From a virus: a DNA stretch of 36,312 bases. The stretch spans positions 1 to 36,312 of IMG/VR virus record IMGVR_UViG_3300020172_000443. One strand, written 5' to 3'. Every line of letters begins with the position of its first letter. Position 1 is the stretch's first letter. The notes under the pieces were generated by a model. The model did not search any database, had not been told where the DNA came from, and was given only the letters and a program-made list of their open reading frames with translations. Shown here in pieces: positions 15,214-24,857 of the stretch. Both the position numbers and the translations under genes were made by a program.

Positions 15214-16167
15214 TCAGAGAGAGCTAGCCGATTCGATTCGACGCAACGAAGCCTCACGGAAGCGACCGTAGCCACCCAACCAGTACCAACCGATTGGCTG
15301 GAGTCGGTTCAAGGTGTCAACCACGGGGCCACGAACGACCTTCGGGACTGAACCGTTACCGTCAATTGACGAGTACGCCTTAGCCAAAGCCTGACGACCC
15401 ATCACGTGAGTGCAGTAAACTTCGATAGTTCCGGTTGAACCCGAACCGTCAGAAGCGTTCTGGAACACCTTTGCACGAGGAGTTTCGATGAAACGGACAC
15501 CTTCAAAAGCACCGATTTCGGCGTTGTAGATGTTCGAAGTGTCTTGGTACACGTGCGGGTCACGCCAAGCAGCAGCACCAGTTTCACGGCGCAAGTCATA
15601 AGCCACATCGGGGTGGATGTAAGCCATGTACAAACCGTTGAACGTAGGAACGTTAGCACCACGAAGCTGTGCGGTCACCTTGCGGATGTCGTTAGCTTCG
15701 ATGATGTCAACAGCCTTAACCGTGGTACGGCTTGACGGGGTAGTCGTACCGCCACCACCGTAGATCACGTTTGATCCACCGGCGAGAACTTCACGAGCAA
15801 CTTCGTCAATTGAAGCACCAGCGTTGTAACCAACGATGTTTGCAGCAGCCGAGTCAACGTCAAGGAAAGCAGTTCCACGCAACTTAGCGGTCGTGATAAC
15901 GGCATTACCGTATTCGTTGAGGGTAACCGTGACCTGCGAGTCGCTCAAAGCGGGTGCAGTAACGTCAGTGGTTTCCGACAAGGTGCTGGTAGCGGTAGCA
16001 AGATCGTTGAAGATCGTGAACGTTACGCCAGTACCAGGCATAGCCTGTTGGGTTGGTTGGACATCGGCAGCAGCGTCGAACAACAGTTCTGAACGGAGAG
16101 CGAAATAGGCCAGGCGGTCAAACGCCACCTGGTCAACTGATAGGGAGGATGTTTCTGTATAAGCCAT
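15214..16167 (-). CDS. Major capsid protein, N4-gp56-like
   Basis: A 317-aa protein with the N4-gp56-type HK97-fold pattern. The N-terminal helix is AFDRLAYFALRSELLFDAAAD. Then come GTGVTFTIFNDLATATSTLSE, the middle LTV-type strands 'TVTLNEYGNAVITTAKL' and 'MAYIHPDVAYDLR', and the C-terminal 'VMGRQALAKAYS...VVRGPVVDTLNRLQPIGWYWLGGYGRF'. AAAGG precedes the ATG. It follows the scaffold gene and is followed by a strong terminator, as expected for the most abundant virion protein. Confidence 0.9.
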   Translation of the reverse strand: MAYTETSSLSVDQVAFDRLAYFALRSELLFDAAADVQPTQQAMPGTGVTFTIFNDLATATSTLSETTDVTAPALSDSQVTVTLNEYGNAVITTAKLRGTAFLDVDSAAANIVGYNAGASIDEVAREVLAGGSNVIYGGGGTTTPSSRTTVKAVDIIEANDIRKVTAQLRGANVPTFNGLYMAYIHPDVAYDLRRETGAAAWRDPHVYQDTSNIYNAEIGAFEGVRFIETPRAKVFQNASDGSGSTGTIEVYCTHVMGRQALAKAYSSIDGNGSVPKVVRGPVVDTLNRLQPIGWYWLGGYGRFREASLRRIESASSL

Positions 16168-16185
16168 GAGATTTGCCTTTCGGGG

Positions 16186-16623
16186 CTAGTTTTGTTGGAG
16201 AGACCTTACTTCTTCCAGCAACATCTCAATCTCAGCTTGGCTAGAAGCCTTACTGATCCGAGTCACCATATCCACAGGGGCTTCACCAACAGTGTTACCG
16301 GAAGCGGCCTGATTGGTTCTATCCCAACCTTTAGCTTCCTGCGCTACCTGTGCGGCCTTAGTATCTTGGATGAGTCTCGCTTCGATAGCAGCGGTTCTAA
16401 TGGCATCAGGGGAAAGTTCACCGTCATAAGCCTTCACGAAATACTTGGCCATCGGATCGGCAGAATCAACTCCTGCTCTTACGAAAGCTAGTTCACGTGC
16501 GGCGTTAGAGGCTTCGTCGGCCCTTGCCTTCAGTGCTGCGTTTTCCGATTCAAGCTGCTTCATGCGATCACGCAGAGGATTTCGGCCTGTTTCTTGTTCA
16601 TCGAATTCGATGTCGCTGTCCAT
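16186..16623 (-). CDS. Capsid scaffolding protein
   Basis: A 145-aa, acidic, helical protein with a heptad-rich segment (RMKQLESENAALKARADEASNAARELAF, about residues 20-48), a middle AYDGELSPDAIRTAAIEARL segment and an amphipathic C-terminal helix (AEIEMLLEEVRSLQQN). The size, acidity, coiled coil and position directly upstream of the capsid gene are the standard signs of a scaffold. AAAGGAG precedes the ATG. No protease motif is seen. Confidence 0.85.
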   Translation of the reverse strand: MDSDIEFDEQETGRNPLRDRMKQLESENAALKARADEASNAARELAFVRAGVDSADPMAKYFVKAYDGELSPDAIRTAAIEARLIQDTKAAQVAQEAKGWDRTNQAASGNTVGEAPVDMVTRISKASSQAEIEMLLEEVRSLQQN

Positions 16624-16642
16624 ATGTACACTCCTTTGCCCA

Positions 16643-16668
16643 GAACCACCACGGAGGCATGGCGGTTC
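16643..16668 (-). promoter_or_regulatory. 5' leader hairpin upstream of the scaffold gene
   Basis: A 9-bp stem (16643-16651 with 16660-16668, one G-U pair, 8-nt loop) lies between the candidate promoter and the scaffold ribosome-binding site. It ends a few bases before AAAGGAG. It may stabilise the abundant scaffold-capsid mRNA. Confidence 0.5.
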
Positions 16669-16715
16669 GCTGCTTACGACCCGTTAGGGTGTTCCTGCCT
16701 ATTGGCATCGGATTA

Positions 16716-16743
16716 AGTGTAGCACATTATTTGCAGGATGCAA
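16716..16743 (-). promoter_or_regulatory. Candidate promoter for scaffold and capsid
   Basis: On the minus strand TTGCAT (738-743 of 16,xxx) and an extended -10 TGCTACACT (hexamer at 16716-16721) are separated by 16 bp. They lie in the only sizeable gap (124 bp) of the head operon. The location fits the need for extra capsid expression. Confidence 0.5.
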
Positions 16744-16747
16744 GTAC

Positions 16748-17581
16748 CTACGCTAAAGCAGTTTGTCCTTGACCTTGCCCAGCGAAACTACCGCCACCCT
16801 GGAAGACTGCGGTTCGTTCTGCTTGCTTCTTACGGAGGCGTTGGGCAGCCGCAGCGTCAGTAGCGAACACTGCACCGATCTGCTCCTGCTGGGTCATACC
16901 TTGACCTTGTTCGCCGGCGAGAGGGTTGAACAGTTCTTGTGCTTGGCCGAGGGCAGCGAAACCTTGTCGAGCCTGTTCAGCGTTGATACCTGCCTGTGCC
17001 AACTGCTCACCCTGCAAACCAGTAATACTGATACCTGCTTGCCTGGTAGCCTCAGCAGCGATCTGAGCAGACTTAGCTTGCTCAACAAGCATAGGAGCAG
17101 CCTTCTGCGGGTCTAGGAAGTAGGCGGCTAACTGGCTGTCGTTTACGCCGTATAACCGTTGCATCTCTTGAATGACTTGCGGGTCAGCGTTCTTGACTGC
17201 CTCATAACCCTGGTTCACCCGTGTAGCAAGTTCCGCTACAGAGACATCTCCACCGATCATGGCGGTGAAGTCGTCGTTGCTGTCATAGAAACCTGGGGGC
17301 ATACCGGCAGAACGCAATTGTTGACGGTAAGCGTTCTCCAAATACAAGTATTCGTTTTCTGACAGAACGTTATATCCTGCTTTGCGTCGAGCCTCGTTGC
17401 CTGCAAACCGTGTCCGATACTGTTCGGTTTCACGCATACGGCCACGGATAATGTTCTCGTCAAGCACGTTCTCTTTGAACACAAGATCGTTCACAAACTG
17501 TGTGAGACTACCTAAACCGTAGCGTTCTAGGTCTTGCCCGATGATTGCGTATGCGGATTGTGGTGCGCCTGTGTCGCTCAT
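16748..17581 (-). CDS. Internal virion-type protein, 277 aa
   Basis: Mostly helical and Gln/Ala-rich. The N-terminus is YAIIGQDLERYGLGSLTQFVNDLVF. The middle holds repeated Ala/Gln helices (EQAKSAQIAAEATRQAGISITGLQGEQLAQAGI), and the end is Gly/Gln-rich (QGGGSFAGQGQGQTALA). AYFLDPQKAAPMLVEQAKSAQIAAEA is typical of marine podoviral virion proteins in this position. It is the last of four long genes between portal and scaffold, probably a core or ejection protein. Confidence 0.6.
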   Translation of the reverse strand: MSDTGAPQSAYAIIGQDLERYGLGSLTQFVNDLVFKENVLDENIIRGRMRETEQYRTRFAGNEARRKAGYNVLSENEYLYLENAYRQQLRSAGMPPGFYDSNDDFTAMIGGDVSVAELATRVNQGYEAVKNADPQVIQEMQRLYGVNDSQLAAYFLDPQKAAPMLVEQAKSAQIAAEATRQAGISITGLQGEQLAQAGINAEQARQGFAALGQAQELFNPLAGEQGQGMTQQEQIGAVFATDAAAAQRLRKKQAERTAVFQGGGSFAGQGQGQTALA

Positions 17582-17582
17582 A

Positions 17583-18527
17583 TCATATCTTTCCGAATAG
17601 GTTTGCTAATCCTGATGTGACTTGGTATGCCCGTGAACGAGCCTCGTTAGTGTACTCGTAACCGAGTGATCGTTCTGACCGAAGGTAGTTACCCCACTCA
17701 TTAAAGTTCATGGGTCGCTGTTCACCTTTATCTGTAGTGAACGTGATTGCTTTAGACCATTTCGGGTCAGTGAAGTCGATGGTGTCAGGGTTCATTTCTA
17801 ATGTTCGAGCAGCTGTCTGTTTATACGGGTCAGTGATCTGAGCAAAAGTCAATCCCTGATCCAACTGTGTACCGATACTTGGATACAAAGTTTTAGCCAT
17901 ATTTAGTGCGTACTGCTTAAACGATTGCACGTTCTCTTGCCCGACAGCAACCTTATTAATCCATTGGTCAAATGTGGAATCAGCCAATTGAATACCGTAA
18001 TCAGCAGCAATGTTTTTCATCTGCTGACCAAAATATCCTGTGCTTAACTGTGATTTACCTGTTGAACTTTTAACTGCCTCAGCACCTATGGAGTTCTGAA
18101 CAACAGTTTCGTTCCATCCACCTCGAAGACTATTCTCAGCAAGTTTCGCAATTGCAGTATCATCAAGAAAAACACCCAGATTAGAAGCCATTGCACGAAT
18201 GGATTGAGATTGAGAATCAATCTGTTGTTGCGCCGAAGCAGGGTCAAGTTGTTTGTTGACATCCCATGTTCGTGCCGTGGCAGAGTTATTTTTGTACCAT
18301 TGAGTTTGTTTTAATTCGTAATCAAATTTTGCGTCAGACCATTCAGCAGTAACAGCTTTTTTTAGAAGAATACCAATTTCGGGTACAGATTGAACGATGG
18401 CATAAAAGCCACCGTACTGTTCTTTAGCAGCGGCCTCCCAATCAATAGGTACTTCCATACCATTAGCTTTCATTAGTCGACCAACAGCTTCAAAATCTAC
18501 ACCGGATAGATCAGGAACATTACTCAT
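17583..18527 (-). CDS. Internal virion-type protein, 314 aa
   Basis: The ATG at 18525-18527 has GGAGG six bases upstream and overlaps the preceding stop as TGATG. It is a soluble, helical protein with segments such as GFYAIVQSVPEIGILLKKAVTAEWS, then QTQWYKNNSATARTWD, which recur in this class of phage internal proteins. The similar segment DNA 'ETQWFK...' is known from large phage ejection proteins, but no catalytic motif is visible. Co-translated with its neighbours. Confidence 0.6.
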   Translation of the reverse strand: MSNVPDLSGVDFEAVGRLMKANGMEVPIDWEAAAKEQYGGFYAIVQSVPEIGILLKKAVTAEWSDAKFDYELKQTQWYKNNSATARTWDVNKQLDPASAQQQIDSQSQSIRAMASNLGVFLDDTAIAKLAENSLRGGWNETVVQNSIGAEAVKSSTGKSQLSTGYFGQQMKNIAADYGIQLADSTFDQWINKVAVGQENVQSFKQYALNMAKTLYPSIGTQLDQGLTFAQITDPYKQTAARTLEMNPDTIDFTDPKWSKAITFTTDKGEQRPMNFNEWGNYLRSERSLGYEYTNEARSRAYQVTSGLANLFGKI

Positions 18528-19774
18528 CACAAACCTCCAATGGCATTAAAAAACTTGTCAACGTAACCCAAATATTTGTATGCGTTCGCTTCAGTGGGTG
18601 CTAACTCTTGCGAAAATTCTTGTGCTGCCATATCAGGTTGTTGCATTTCTTCTGTAGTGCGGCCAGCATACATAGATTTTTGGTAATCAATTTCTGATTG
18701 TTGATATGTAGCAGCGAATCGACTTAATTCTTCGTCTGTCATTGATCGGCCAAGAGTGTCTTGCGAAATCTTTTTAGCCATTACTTTAAGATCATCAGTG
18801 TTAGATGTTCTGTATGTACGTGGTGTGCCACCAGACCCTGTTTTGGGTATTGTTGCACCAGTAGTAACAATCTGGTTTAATGCTGCTTCTCTAGTAAGAC
18901 CAGCGTTGTTTGAATATTCAAGCCAAGCAGAAAAAGCGTTGAGGTCGCTGGCGTAATTACCAATATTGCCAGCAGTGTAAAAACCTGAATCATTAAGTTT
19001 GCCTAATACTTCAAGTCGTTCGGCTGGTGTCATTCCAGCATAAATACGACCTGGATCGTTGTTTATGTCGTAATAATCAACCTGAGATATTTGTCCATCA
19101 AGAGATACTAAACCTGGGCCTTCGTATACGTACCATTTACCATTAGAGTCTTTGGCGTATCGGGGTGGTGGCAAATATGGAGGAACTGTTGTTGTGCCAG
19201 TTGTTGTAGTCCCTGCTGGTGGGTTTGAATTCTGAATATCATCAAATGTAGGGACTGTAGTTCCAGTAGTCGGAGGAGTAGTAGTCGGAGGAGTAGTAGT
19301 CGGAGGAGGAGTAGTGCTAGTCGGTCGAGTCGTCGGTGGTGCAGTAGTCAGTGGTGCAGTAGTCGGTGGCATAGTACCTGTCGGTGGTCTCGTAGTAGTA
19401 GGAGGAGTGCTAGTAGAAGGAGGAGTGCTAGTAGAAGGAGGTCTTGTAGTAGGAGGTGTAGTTACAGGCGGCCTTGTAGCGGGAGGCGTAGTAGTGGTGG
19501 GGGGTGATGCAGCCGCACGACCAGCAGCATAAGCAGTATCATAAGCACGATTTTCTTCTTGCCATTGTGAAAATTCAGCAGGAAAATATTTCTCTAACTT
19601 CCTTGTTACTGCAATCTGCCACTGTACATAATCGCCAGTAACTTGAGAAAAATTAGTTGCTGGCCCATACGTAGGTTTAGGTTGCAATGCAACCAAACGT
19701 GTTGTATAACCTTCAAAAGTTTCACCAGGTTTCGGATTAGGAACAGTAACAGTTTGAATTTTTTTAGTAGCCAT
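18527..19774 (-). CDS. Virion protein with long Thr/Pro linker, 415 aa
   Basis: Domains: a basic N-terminal region (1-87, including GETFEGYTTRLVALQPKP), a Thr/Pro low-complexity linker (about 88-200), then a C-terminal domain with KWYVYEGPGLVSLDGQ, AGMTPAERLEVLGKLNDSGFY (about 250-270) and LGRSMTDEELSRFAATYQQ. The last two segments occur in large marine phage internal proteins. The flexible linker would let the two halves separate during ejection. GTAGT-rich DNA encodes the linker. Confidence 0.65.
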   Translation of the reverse strand: MATKKIQTVTVPNPKPGETFEGYTTRLVALQPKPTYGPATNFSQVTGDYVQWQIAVTRKLEKYFPAEFSQWQEENRAYDTAYAAGRAAASPPTTTTPPATRPPVTTPPTTRPPSTSTPPSTSTPPTTTRPPTGTMPPTTAPLTTAPPTTRPTSTTPPPTTTPPTTTPPTTGTTVPTFDDIQNSNPPAGTTTTGTTTVPPYLPPPRYAKDSNGKWYVYEGPGLVSLDGQISQVDYYDINNDPGRIYAGMTPAERLEVLGKLNDSGFYTAGNIGNYASDLNAFSAWLEYSNNAGLTREAALNQIVTTGATIPKTGSGGTPRTYRTSNTDDLKVMAKKISQDTLGRSMTDEELSRFAATYQQSEIDYQKSMYAGRTTEEMQQPDMAAQEFSQELAPTEANAYKYLGYVDKFFNAIGGL

Positions 19775-19776
19775 AA

Positions 19777-22700
19777 TTATCCTTCCTTACCTGGATCAAC
19801 TTCGTTAAAGAACACTTGATCCCACACACGAGCAAATTCAGGATACTTTTCGATCAAAGCCAAACCAATAGTGTTCAAAGAGTCCCGCAAATCACCATCA
19901 TTTTTACCACTTAATGACCTGCCAGTACCACTACCACGATCAATAGAAAATTGAATAGCAGCATCACGTTGCTCCAAATAGAAACGTGTAGCTTCAGCAA
20001 CAGGGTTACCATCCATTGCAGAATCAGAAGACGCTTCTTTCAAATAAATAAGTTGACGTTCAAAATCATTAAAGCTTGCTTCTGCGGTGGCATAACCAGG
20101 ATACAATTCTTGAATTGCAAGTTTTTGTTCGTAAAGCCATGCTTTTTGTTCAGGAGTAGATTTAGGCCCAACTTTGCGAACAGCATTACGATACAAAGCT
20201 TTACCAACAACTTCTTGTGCCATAGAAACAAGTTCATCAGCCGGTATGCGCTCACGATAACCTAATTCAAGTTGACGCAAATAAACTTGGTAATCAAAAT
20301 CTGAACCTACATCAGCAAAGAAACCTGCAACTTGTTTATGACGACCAAAGAAACCTTCGTTCTCTCGTTCCCATCGACCAAAATTTTTTGACGCTTCAAG
20401 CCCATACAAATCTGTTTGTGTTTTACCTTGCATATACAAAAAGAAATCTTCACCAAAAGTATTTACAAATGTTTCTACAGCAGTATCATAATTTTCTGCT
20501 CGCATATCATTCCACGCTTTTGAAACCTCTGAAGCATAAACATCACCAGAATTAGTCTCCAAAGAGAAATCAACATCAGGTCGTGAAGGCCCAACAAATT
20601 GTCCCAAAGAACGCAAAACAAGAAGTACACGAGCTTTAGGAATAGCATCGTTTTCTAAACGTTGACGGTCTCTAGGATCAGTCAAATCATATTTCAAGTT
20701 GCCTTCGCTGTCTCGTGTAGCAGCCAAAGTTTTCATAACATCCATTTGGAGATCACCAAGTAGACGTGTTTGTTTAGGATCAGACAATGCGTCAATAAGT
20801 TTTGAAGACCACGAAGGTAACGCAAGACTGCTTACTTCTGGTGCGCCATACGGTGTAACAAAATGTCGAATAAAATCAGTTTTTGGGATATTAGGAATAA
20901 TCCAGCTAGAAGCAAGTTGTACTACAGGGCCGAAACCAGGAAGAATTTGCAATCCCATGTTTAATGATTTCGCTGGTGCAGAAAAAACAGGGTTGATGTC
21001 TGGCCCAATAATCTTTTGTGCAATACCACCAACACCTAGACCACCAAGACCACCACCTATAGCACCTTTAGCCCCAAACAAAATTCCACCAACAACAGCA
21101 CCACCATAACCCGCAATAAACGGGCCTAACTGTTTTGAGAACGGATAGTTGAACATGTATTCACCGGATTGGGGGTCTTTCCAAAAGAAACCTTTACCGT
21201 CACCATCTGGGTCGCCTTCTTGCAAGGCCATAACAGATTTTTCTACTTTAGCTAAGTTTTCTGGGTTAGTAGCTAGAATTTTTGTCCACGATTTCATTAC
21301 TTCAGCCCATGCAGAACCGAATGGTGTAATGATACGGAAAATATCAGCAAAGTCTGATTTGGCTGCGGCATTATAAAACAGTTCTTCTGTTGCGTCTAAA
21401 GCGTAACCTTTAGCAAGCGCACTAATTTCTGTGTGTGTGCGTTGGCCTGTAGATTTAATTTTCCCTGAAGCCATGTCTAAAATGCGTTGAGCTAATTCGT
21501 CGCTGCCAACCCATTTTTTAAGAAACTTTGTGTCGTAAACAACATTGGCATCTTTAGCAGATTGTTGTACTGCACGAACAATGTTTTCTGCTTCACCTGG
21601 AGCAAGCAAATGCAAATAGTTGTTGATTGAATTGTAATAAAACTTTCGGAACGCTGGCGAACGGTTTAACCATGCTTCACGCTTGGGGTATAACTCTGAA
21701 AAGAAACGTCGAACAACCTGATTTTTTGCGTTCATAATCTGTCGTTGTTCGGAAGTCATATCTGGAGCATTACCACGTAAGTGACCTGGTTTCATATGAA
21801 CACGTGCTTTGAATTCTTTTTTTAACCCGTTGTTGGGTGTGTCTACTACTCGACGAATTTCATCAAAATATTCATCAGTGAAACCAATAAATGCACCATT
21901 TTTAGTTTGCTTAAAAGCAGTAACTATATTGCCGTTAGCATCTTTAAGAATATTACCGGCAGCGTCAGTCAAAGTTCCTGAAACAATTTCACCATTAACA
22001 CGTCGACCAATGATATTTCGCAAAATAATATCTTTGCCAACAGTCTCATCAAGACGTGGCCTCAAATATTCGTCAATATAACGAACCCAATTATCTTGTT
22101 GTTGAATAGTCATACCTTGACCTTCAACATGAAAATCAATAGTAACTGTTGCTTGTTGACCATTCAAATCTTTTTGCCAAACATCACGCCACATGCCTTG
22201 AAGATCACGCATATGTTGTTTACCAGCATCGGTTGTTTCAAGCCAAATCAAAATGTCTTCGGTATCATCGCCAGCAGCAATCATCCGAGCAATTTCATCA
22301 TTGGCTAACAAGTGTGTCTCGTCAGCAACACCTTGAATAAAATCGTCACCATATGATGCGTTTACTGCCCGCCATGCACCAGTCTGTCTTTCTTGTTTAG
22401 CCCGAAGAAGCGGATCAAAGTTTTCTCTCATCTGAGCATTAATAGCTTGTGCATATTCTTTTTGAGTACGCAAAATTACGTCTTGTGCATCATCAAAAGT
22501 GACACCTTCAATATCTCCACCCATTTTTTTGAACATTGCTATTTGCATAAATTCAAGAGGATGGAAAACTCCACGGTTGAGGTCTGCTGCTAACACATGG
22601 CGTAGTGTTGAGTCGGTCAAGTTACGGAGAACGTATCCACCTGTTAAAAGAGTGAACGGTCGCCAAACCTGATTTTGTAAATATTCAACAGCGACTAAAG

Positions 22701-24471
22701 GCAAGCGCGCTTCGCCTTTATCCATTACATCAAAAGTACCTTTTTGGCCAGTAATCCACCCAAATTCGCTGACAATACGACGAACACGCCTAGCATCCGG
22801 AAGAATTAAAGAATTACGCATAATTTCTGAACGTATTGCGGCGGTTGCTAATGGAAGATCAACCATTGTTCCATCAGGTTGAAACATTGTGACACCAAAA
22901 TTATTTGGTTCATTAAAATCATTCAAAGTTGCATACAAAGGACTGTCTTTAATTTTTGCTAATCCTTCAAGCATTGAGTCAACTAATTTTTTATCTGCAC
23001 CAGAAGCTCGCAAAGATGTTCTCAAAATTTTGTTTAACTTTTCAGACGCAACACGAAGATCACCAGGAGAATTATTGTATGCGTTCAAAAATTCTTTTAA
23101 TAAATCATCTCTTTCTGTTGCACTAACTCTTGCTCGACGCATATACGAATCAATAGCAAACATAGAGTTAGCTGCATCACGATCAGAATATAAAGAAACA
23201 ACAACTTCGTTACCAAAGTTTTTAGCACCCAAACTTGAATAAACTTTACTTAACCAATTGTTACCTTGTGTCGCACGATATTTCATATTAGACCAGCTGG
23301 TCATATTAAAATCGTTCATTGAACGAGGAGCTTTACCGAGCGCAGGATTACCCTCACCTATTGCTTCGGCAAGAAACTTACGCATATCTGTAACATCATC
23401 AATGTTGACAATGTTTTCCCAAAATTTTCCGTTGGCGTTAGGGAACATGTGCATTGCTTGTGTAACAGTTGTTACATCTTCTGCTAAAACTCTGACAACT
23501 TTTTGTCCAGTGTTAGTGTCTAGCCATTGACCAATTTTTGCTGGGACAATTGCGGCTGATTCAAAATCTGTTAATCCACGGAATACTTTTAATCCACCAA
23601 GTTCTTCAAGTGCTGTAACACCTTTAGTAGCAAGTTTGAGGCCAGGAAGTGCCGGAACTTTCATAGCAACATAACCGTCAATTGTTCCTGACAAAATATT
23701 TTCTGCCATTTGTTTAAGACCAACTTCAACACCAAGATCATCTGCTTGTGGTTGAAATAGATTTTGTGTCAACAATCTTCCGATAGTAAAAGCGTGACCG
23801 TCAATTGTGCCTCGATATCTGCGCGCACGTTCAGCTTGCATTTCATAGGCTTTGCCGCCCATAAACCAGCCTGATCCTGTATCTTCCCAGTTTGCAATCA
23901 TTGAACCCGCACTGGTTGATATAAACCATCCGTCATTAAATGCTGCTTGATTTTCGACACCATTTATTGCATTAATACCTGGTAACCCGCCAGCTTGTGC
24001 AGCAGCATTTTGAACAAGATCGGTAGTCGTTTGTAAACCTGCGTTCACCCAACGTGAAGCACCTTTAATCGCAGGGTAAATATATTGAAACCATGCTTTG
24101 TAAGTTTCTGGAGCATTTCTTTCAACAAAACCTGGTTCACCTGGCCCTGGTGGGCCTTGCGTTTTACCGTATTCTCCTGCTGTTGGGCCACGATTTGTTG
24201 AATAATCAATAGCACCAATATCATAACGAATAGAATCCTTAGCTAACCGTTGTGCTTCCTCAACACTAAAAGCACCAGCAGCAGCACCACGAGCAGCAGC
24301 TTCCAACACACCAATATTTGCTGCCGGATATTGACGATACAAGTCACCAACGATCTGTGCTAACGCTGGAGTTGCTTGCGCTCGATACGAAAAGATACGT
24401 TGATCTTCGGCTGCCATATCCGACAAAATTTGTGCTTCTTCTTGCGCTGTATACCTTTGGTACAAGGACAT
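19777..24471 (-). CDS. Giant internal/ejection virion protein, 1564 aa
   Basis: The ATG at 24469-24471 overlaps the preceding stop as TGATG; the TTG just before it is not needed. It is the largest gene here and mostly helical, with many charged segments. A Gly/Ala-rich hydrophobic stretch lies at about residues 1113-1154 (AGYGGAVVGGILFG, then GGGLGGLGVGGIA), which could insert into a membrane. Long virion proteins of this size, encoded beside portal and scaffold, form the internal core or channel of podoviruses (T7 gp16 and N4 vRNAP are examples of size class only). I see no transglycosylase or polymerase motif. Confidence 0.65.
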   Translation of the reverse strand: MSLYQRYTAQEEAQILSDMAAEDQRIFSYRAQATPALAQIVGDLYRQYPAANIGVLEAAARGAAAGAFSVEEAQRLAKDSIRYDIGAIDYSTNRGPTAGEYGKTQGPPGPGEPGFVERNAPETYKAWFQYIYPAIKGASRWVNAGLQTTTDLVQNAAAQAGGLPGINAINGVENQAAFNDGWFISTSAGSMIANWEDTGSGWFMGGKAYEMQAERARRYRGTIDGHAFTIGRLLTQNLFQPQADDLGVEVGLKQMAENILSGTIDGYVAMKVPALPGLKLATKGVTALEELGGLKVFRGLTDFESAAIVPAKIGQWLDTNTGQKVVRVLAEDVTTVTQAMHMFPNANGKFWENIVNIDDVTDMRKFLAEAIGEGNPALGKAPRSMNDFNMTSWSNMKYRATQGNNWLSKVYSSLGAKNFGNEVVVSLYSDRDAANSMFAIDSYMRRARVSATERDDLLKEFLNAYNNSPGDLRVASEKLNKILRTSLRASGADKKLVDSMLEGLAKIKDSPLYATLNDFNEPNNFGVTMFQPDGTMVDLPLATAAIRSEIMRNSLILPDARRVRRIVSEFGWITGQKGTFDVMDKGEARLPLVAVEYLQNQVWRPFTLLTGGYVLRNLTDSTLRHVLAADLNRGVFHPLEFMQIAMFKKMGGDIEGVTFDDAQDVILRTQKEYAQAINAQMRENFDPLLRAKQERQTGAWRAVNASYGDDFIQGVADETHLLANDEIARMIAAGDDTEDILIWLETTDAGKQHMRDLQGMWRDVWQKDLNGQQATVTIDFHVEGQGMTIQQQDNWVRYIDEYLRPRLDETVGKDIILRNIIGRRVNGEIVSGTLTDAAGNILKDANGNIVTAFKQTKNGAFIGFTDEYFDEIRRVVDTPNNGLKKEFKARVHMKPGHLRGNAPDMTSEQRQIMNAKNQVVRRFFSELYPKREAWLNRSPAFRKFYYNSINNYLHLLAPGEAENIVRAVQQSAKDANVVYDTKFLKKWVGSDELAQRILDMASGKIKSTGQRTHTEISALAKGYALDATEELFYNAAAKSDFADIFRIITPFGSAWAEVMKSWTKILATNPENLAKVEKSVMALQEGDPDGDGKGFFWKDPQSGEYMFNYPFSKQLGPFIAGYGGAVVGGILFGAKGAIGGGLGGLGVGGIAQKIIGPDINPVFSAPAKSLNMGLQILPGFGPVVQLASSWIIPNIPKTDFIRHFVTPYGAPEVSSLALPSWSSKLIDALSDPKQTRLLGDLQMDVMKTLAATRDSEGNLKYDLTDPRDRQRLENDAIPKARVLLVLRSLGQFVGPSRPDVDFSLETNSGDVYASEVSKAWNDMRAENYDTAVETFVNTFGEDFFLYMQGKTQTDLYGLEASKNFGRWERENEGFFGRHKQVAGFFADVGSDFDYQVYLRQLELGYRERIPADELVSMAQEVVGKALYRNAVRKVGPKSTPEQKAWLYEQKLAIQELYPGYATAEASFNDFERQLIYLKEASSDSAMDGNPVAEATRFYLEQRDAAIQFSIDRGSGTGRSLSGKNDGDLRDSLNTIGLALIEKYPEFARVWDQVFFNEVDPGKEG

Positions 24472-24857
24472 CAACGACCACGGCTTTCATATTTAGAAAT
24501 CATGTTGGCAAGATCATCATTAGGAAACATGCTGTACAAAGCTCGTAACCGAGTCAAAGTATCGTCTTGTGGCATAATCGGTTTGGTTAAACCAGCCTGC
24601 ATAGCATTAGGGCCAGCACCAATATCAGCACCAGCAGTAATCGGTTCATTAGGGCGTTCCGTAGGTCGAGTCAACGACTGTGCGCCAGGAACAGGTCGAG
24701 CGACCTGCTGTGCCTGAACATCCGCAGGTGCAGAACCAGGCGACACCGCTTGCTGAGAAGAAGCCTGCTGTGTAGCTTGCCCATAAGTTTGTCCCGTAAA
24801 CGCAACCTTTTTAGTTGCAGGATTACGCAAATCTGAACGATTCGGATAGTCGACCAT
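24471..24857 (-). CDS. Small Gln/Pro/Ala-rich protein, 128 aa
   Basis: A mostly disordered protein: TYGQATQQASSQQAVSPG, then PADVQAQQVARPVPGAQS, and a helical C-terminus (LTRLRALYSMFPNDDLANMISKYE). The start follows the portal stop without a gap (TAA then ATG). The helical end may dock on the portal or on the giant internal protein, whose gene overlaps by 1 bp. Function unknown. Confidence 0.6.
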   Translation of the reverse strand: MVDYPNRSDLRNPATKKVAFTGQTYGQATQQASSQQAVSPGSAPADVQAQQVARPVPGAQSLTRPTERPNEPITAGADIGAGPNAMQAGLTKPIMPQDDTLTRLRALYSMFPNDDLANMISKYESRGR

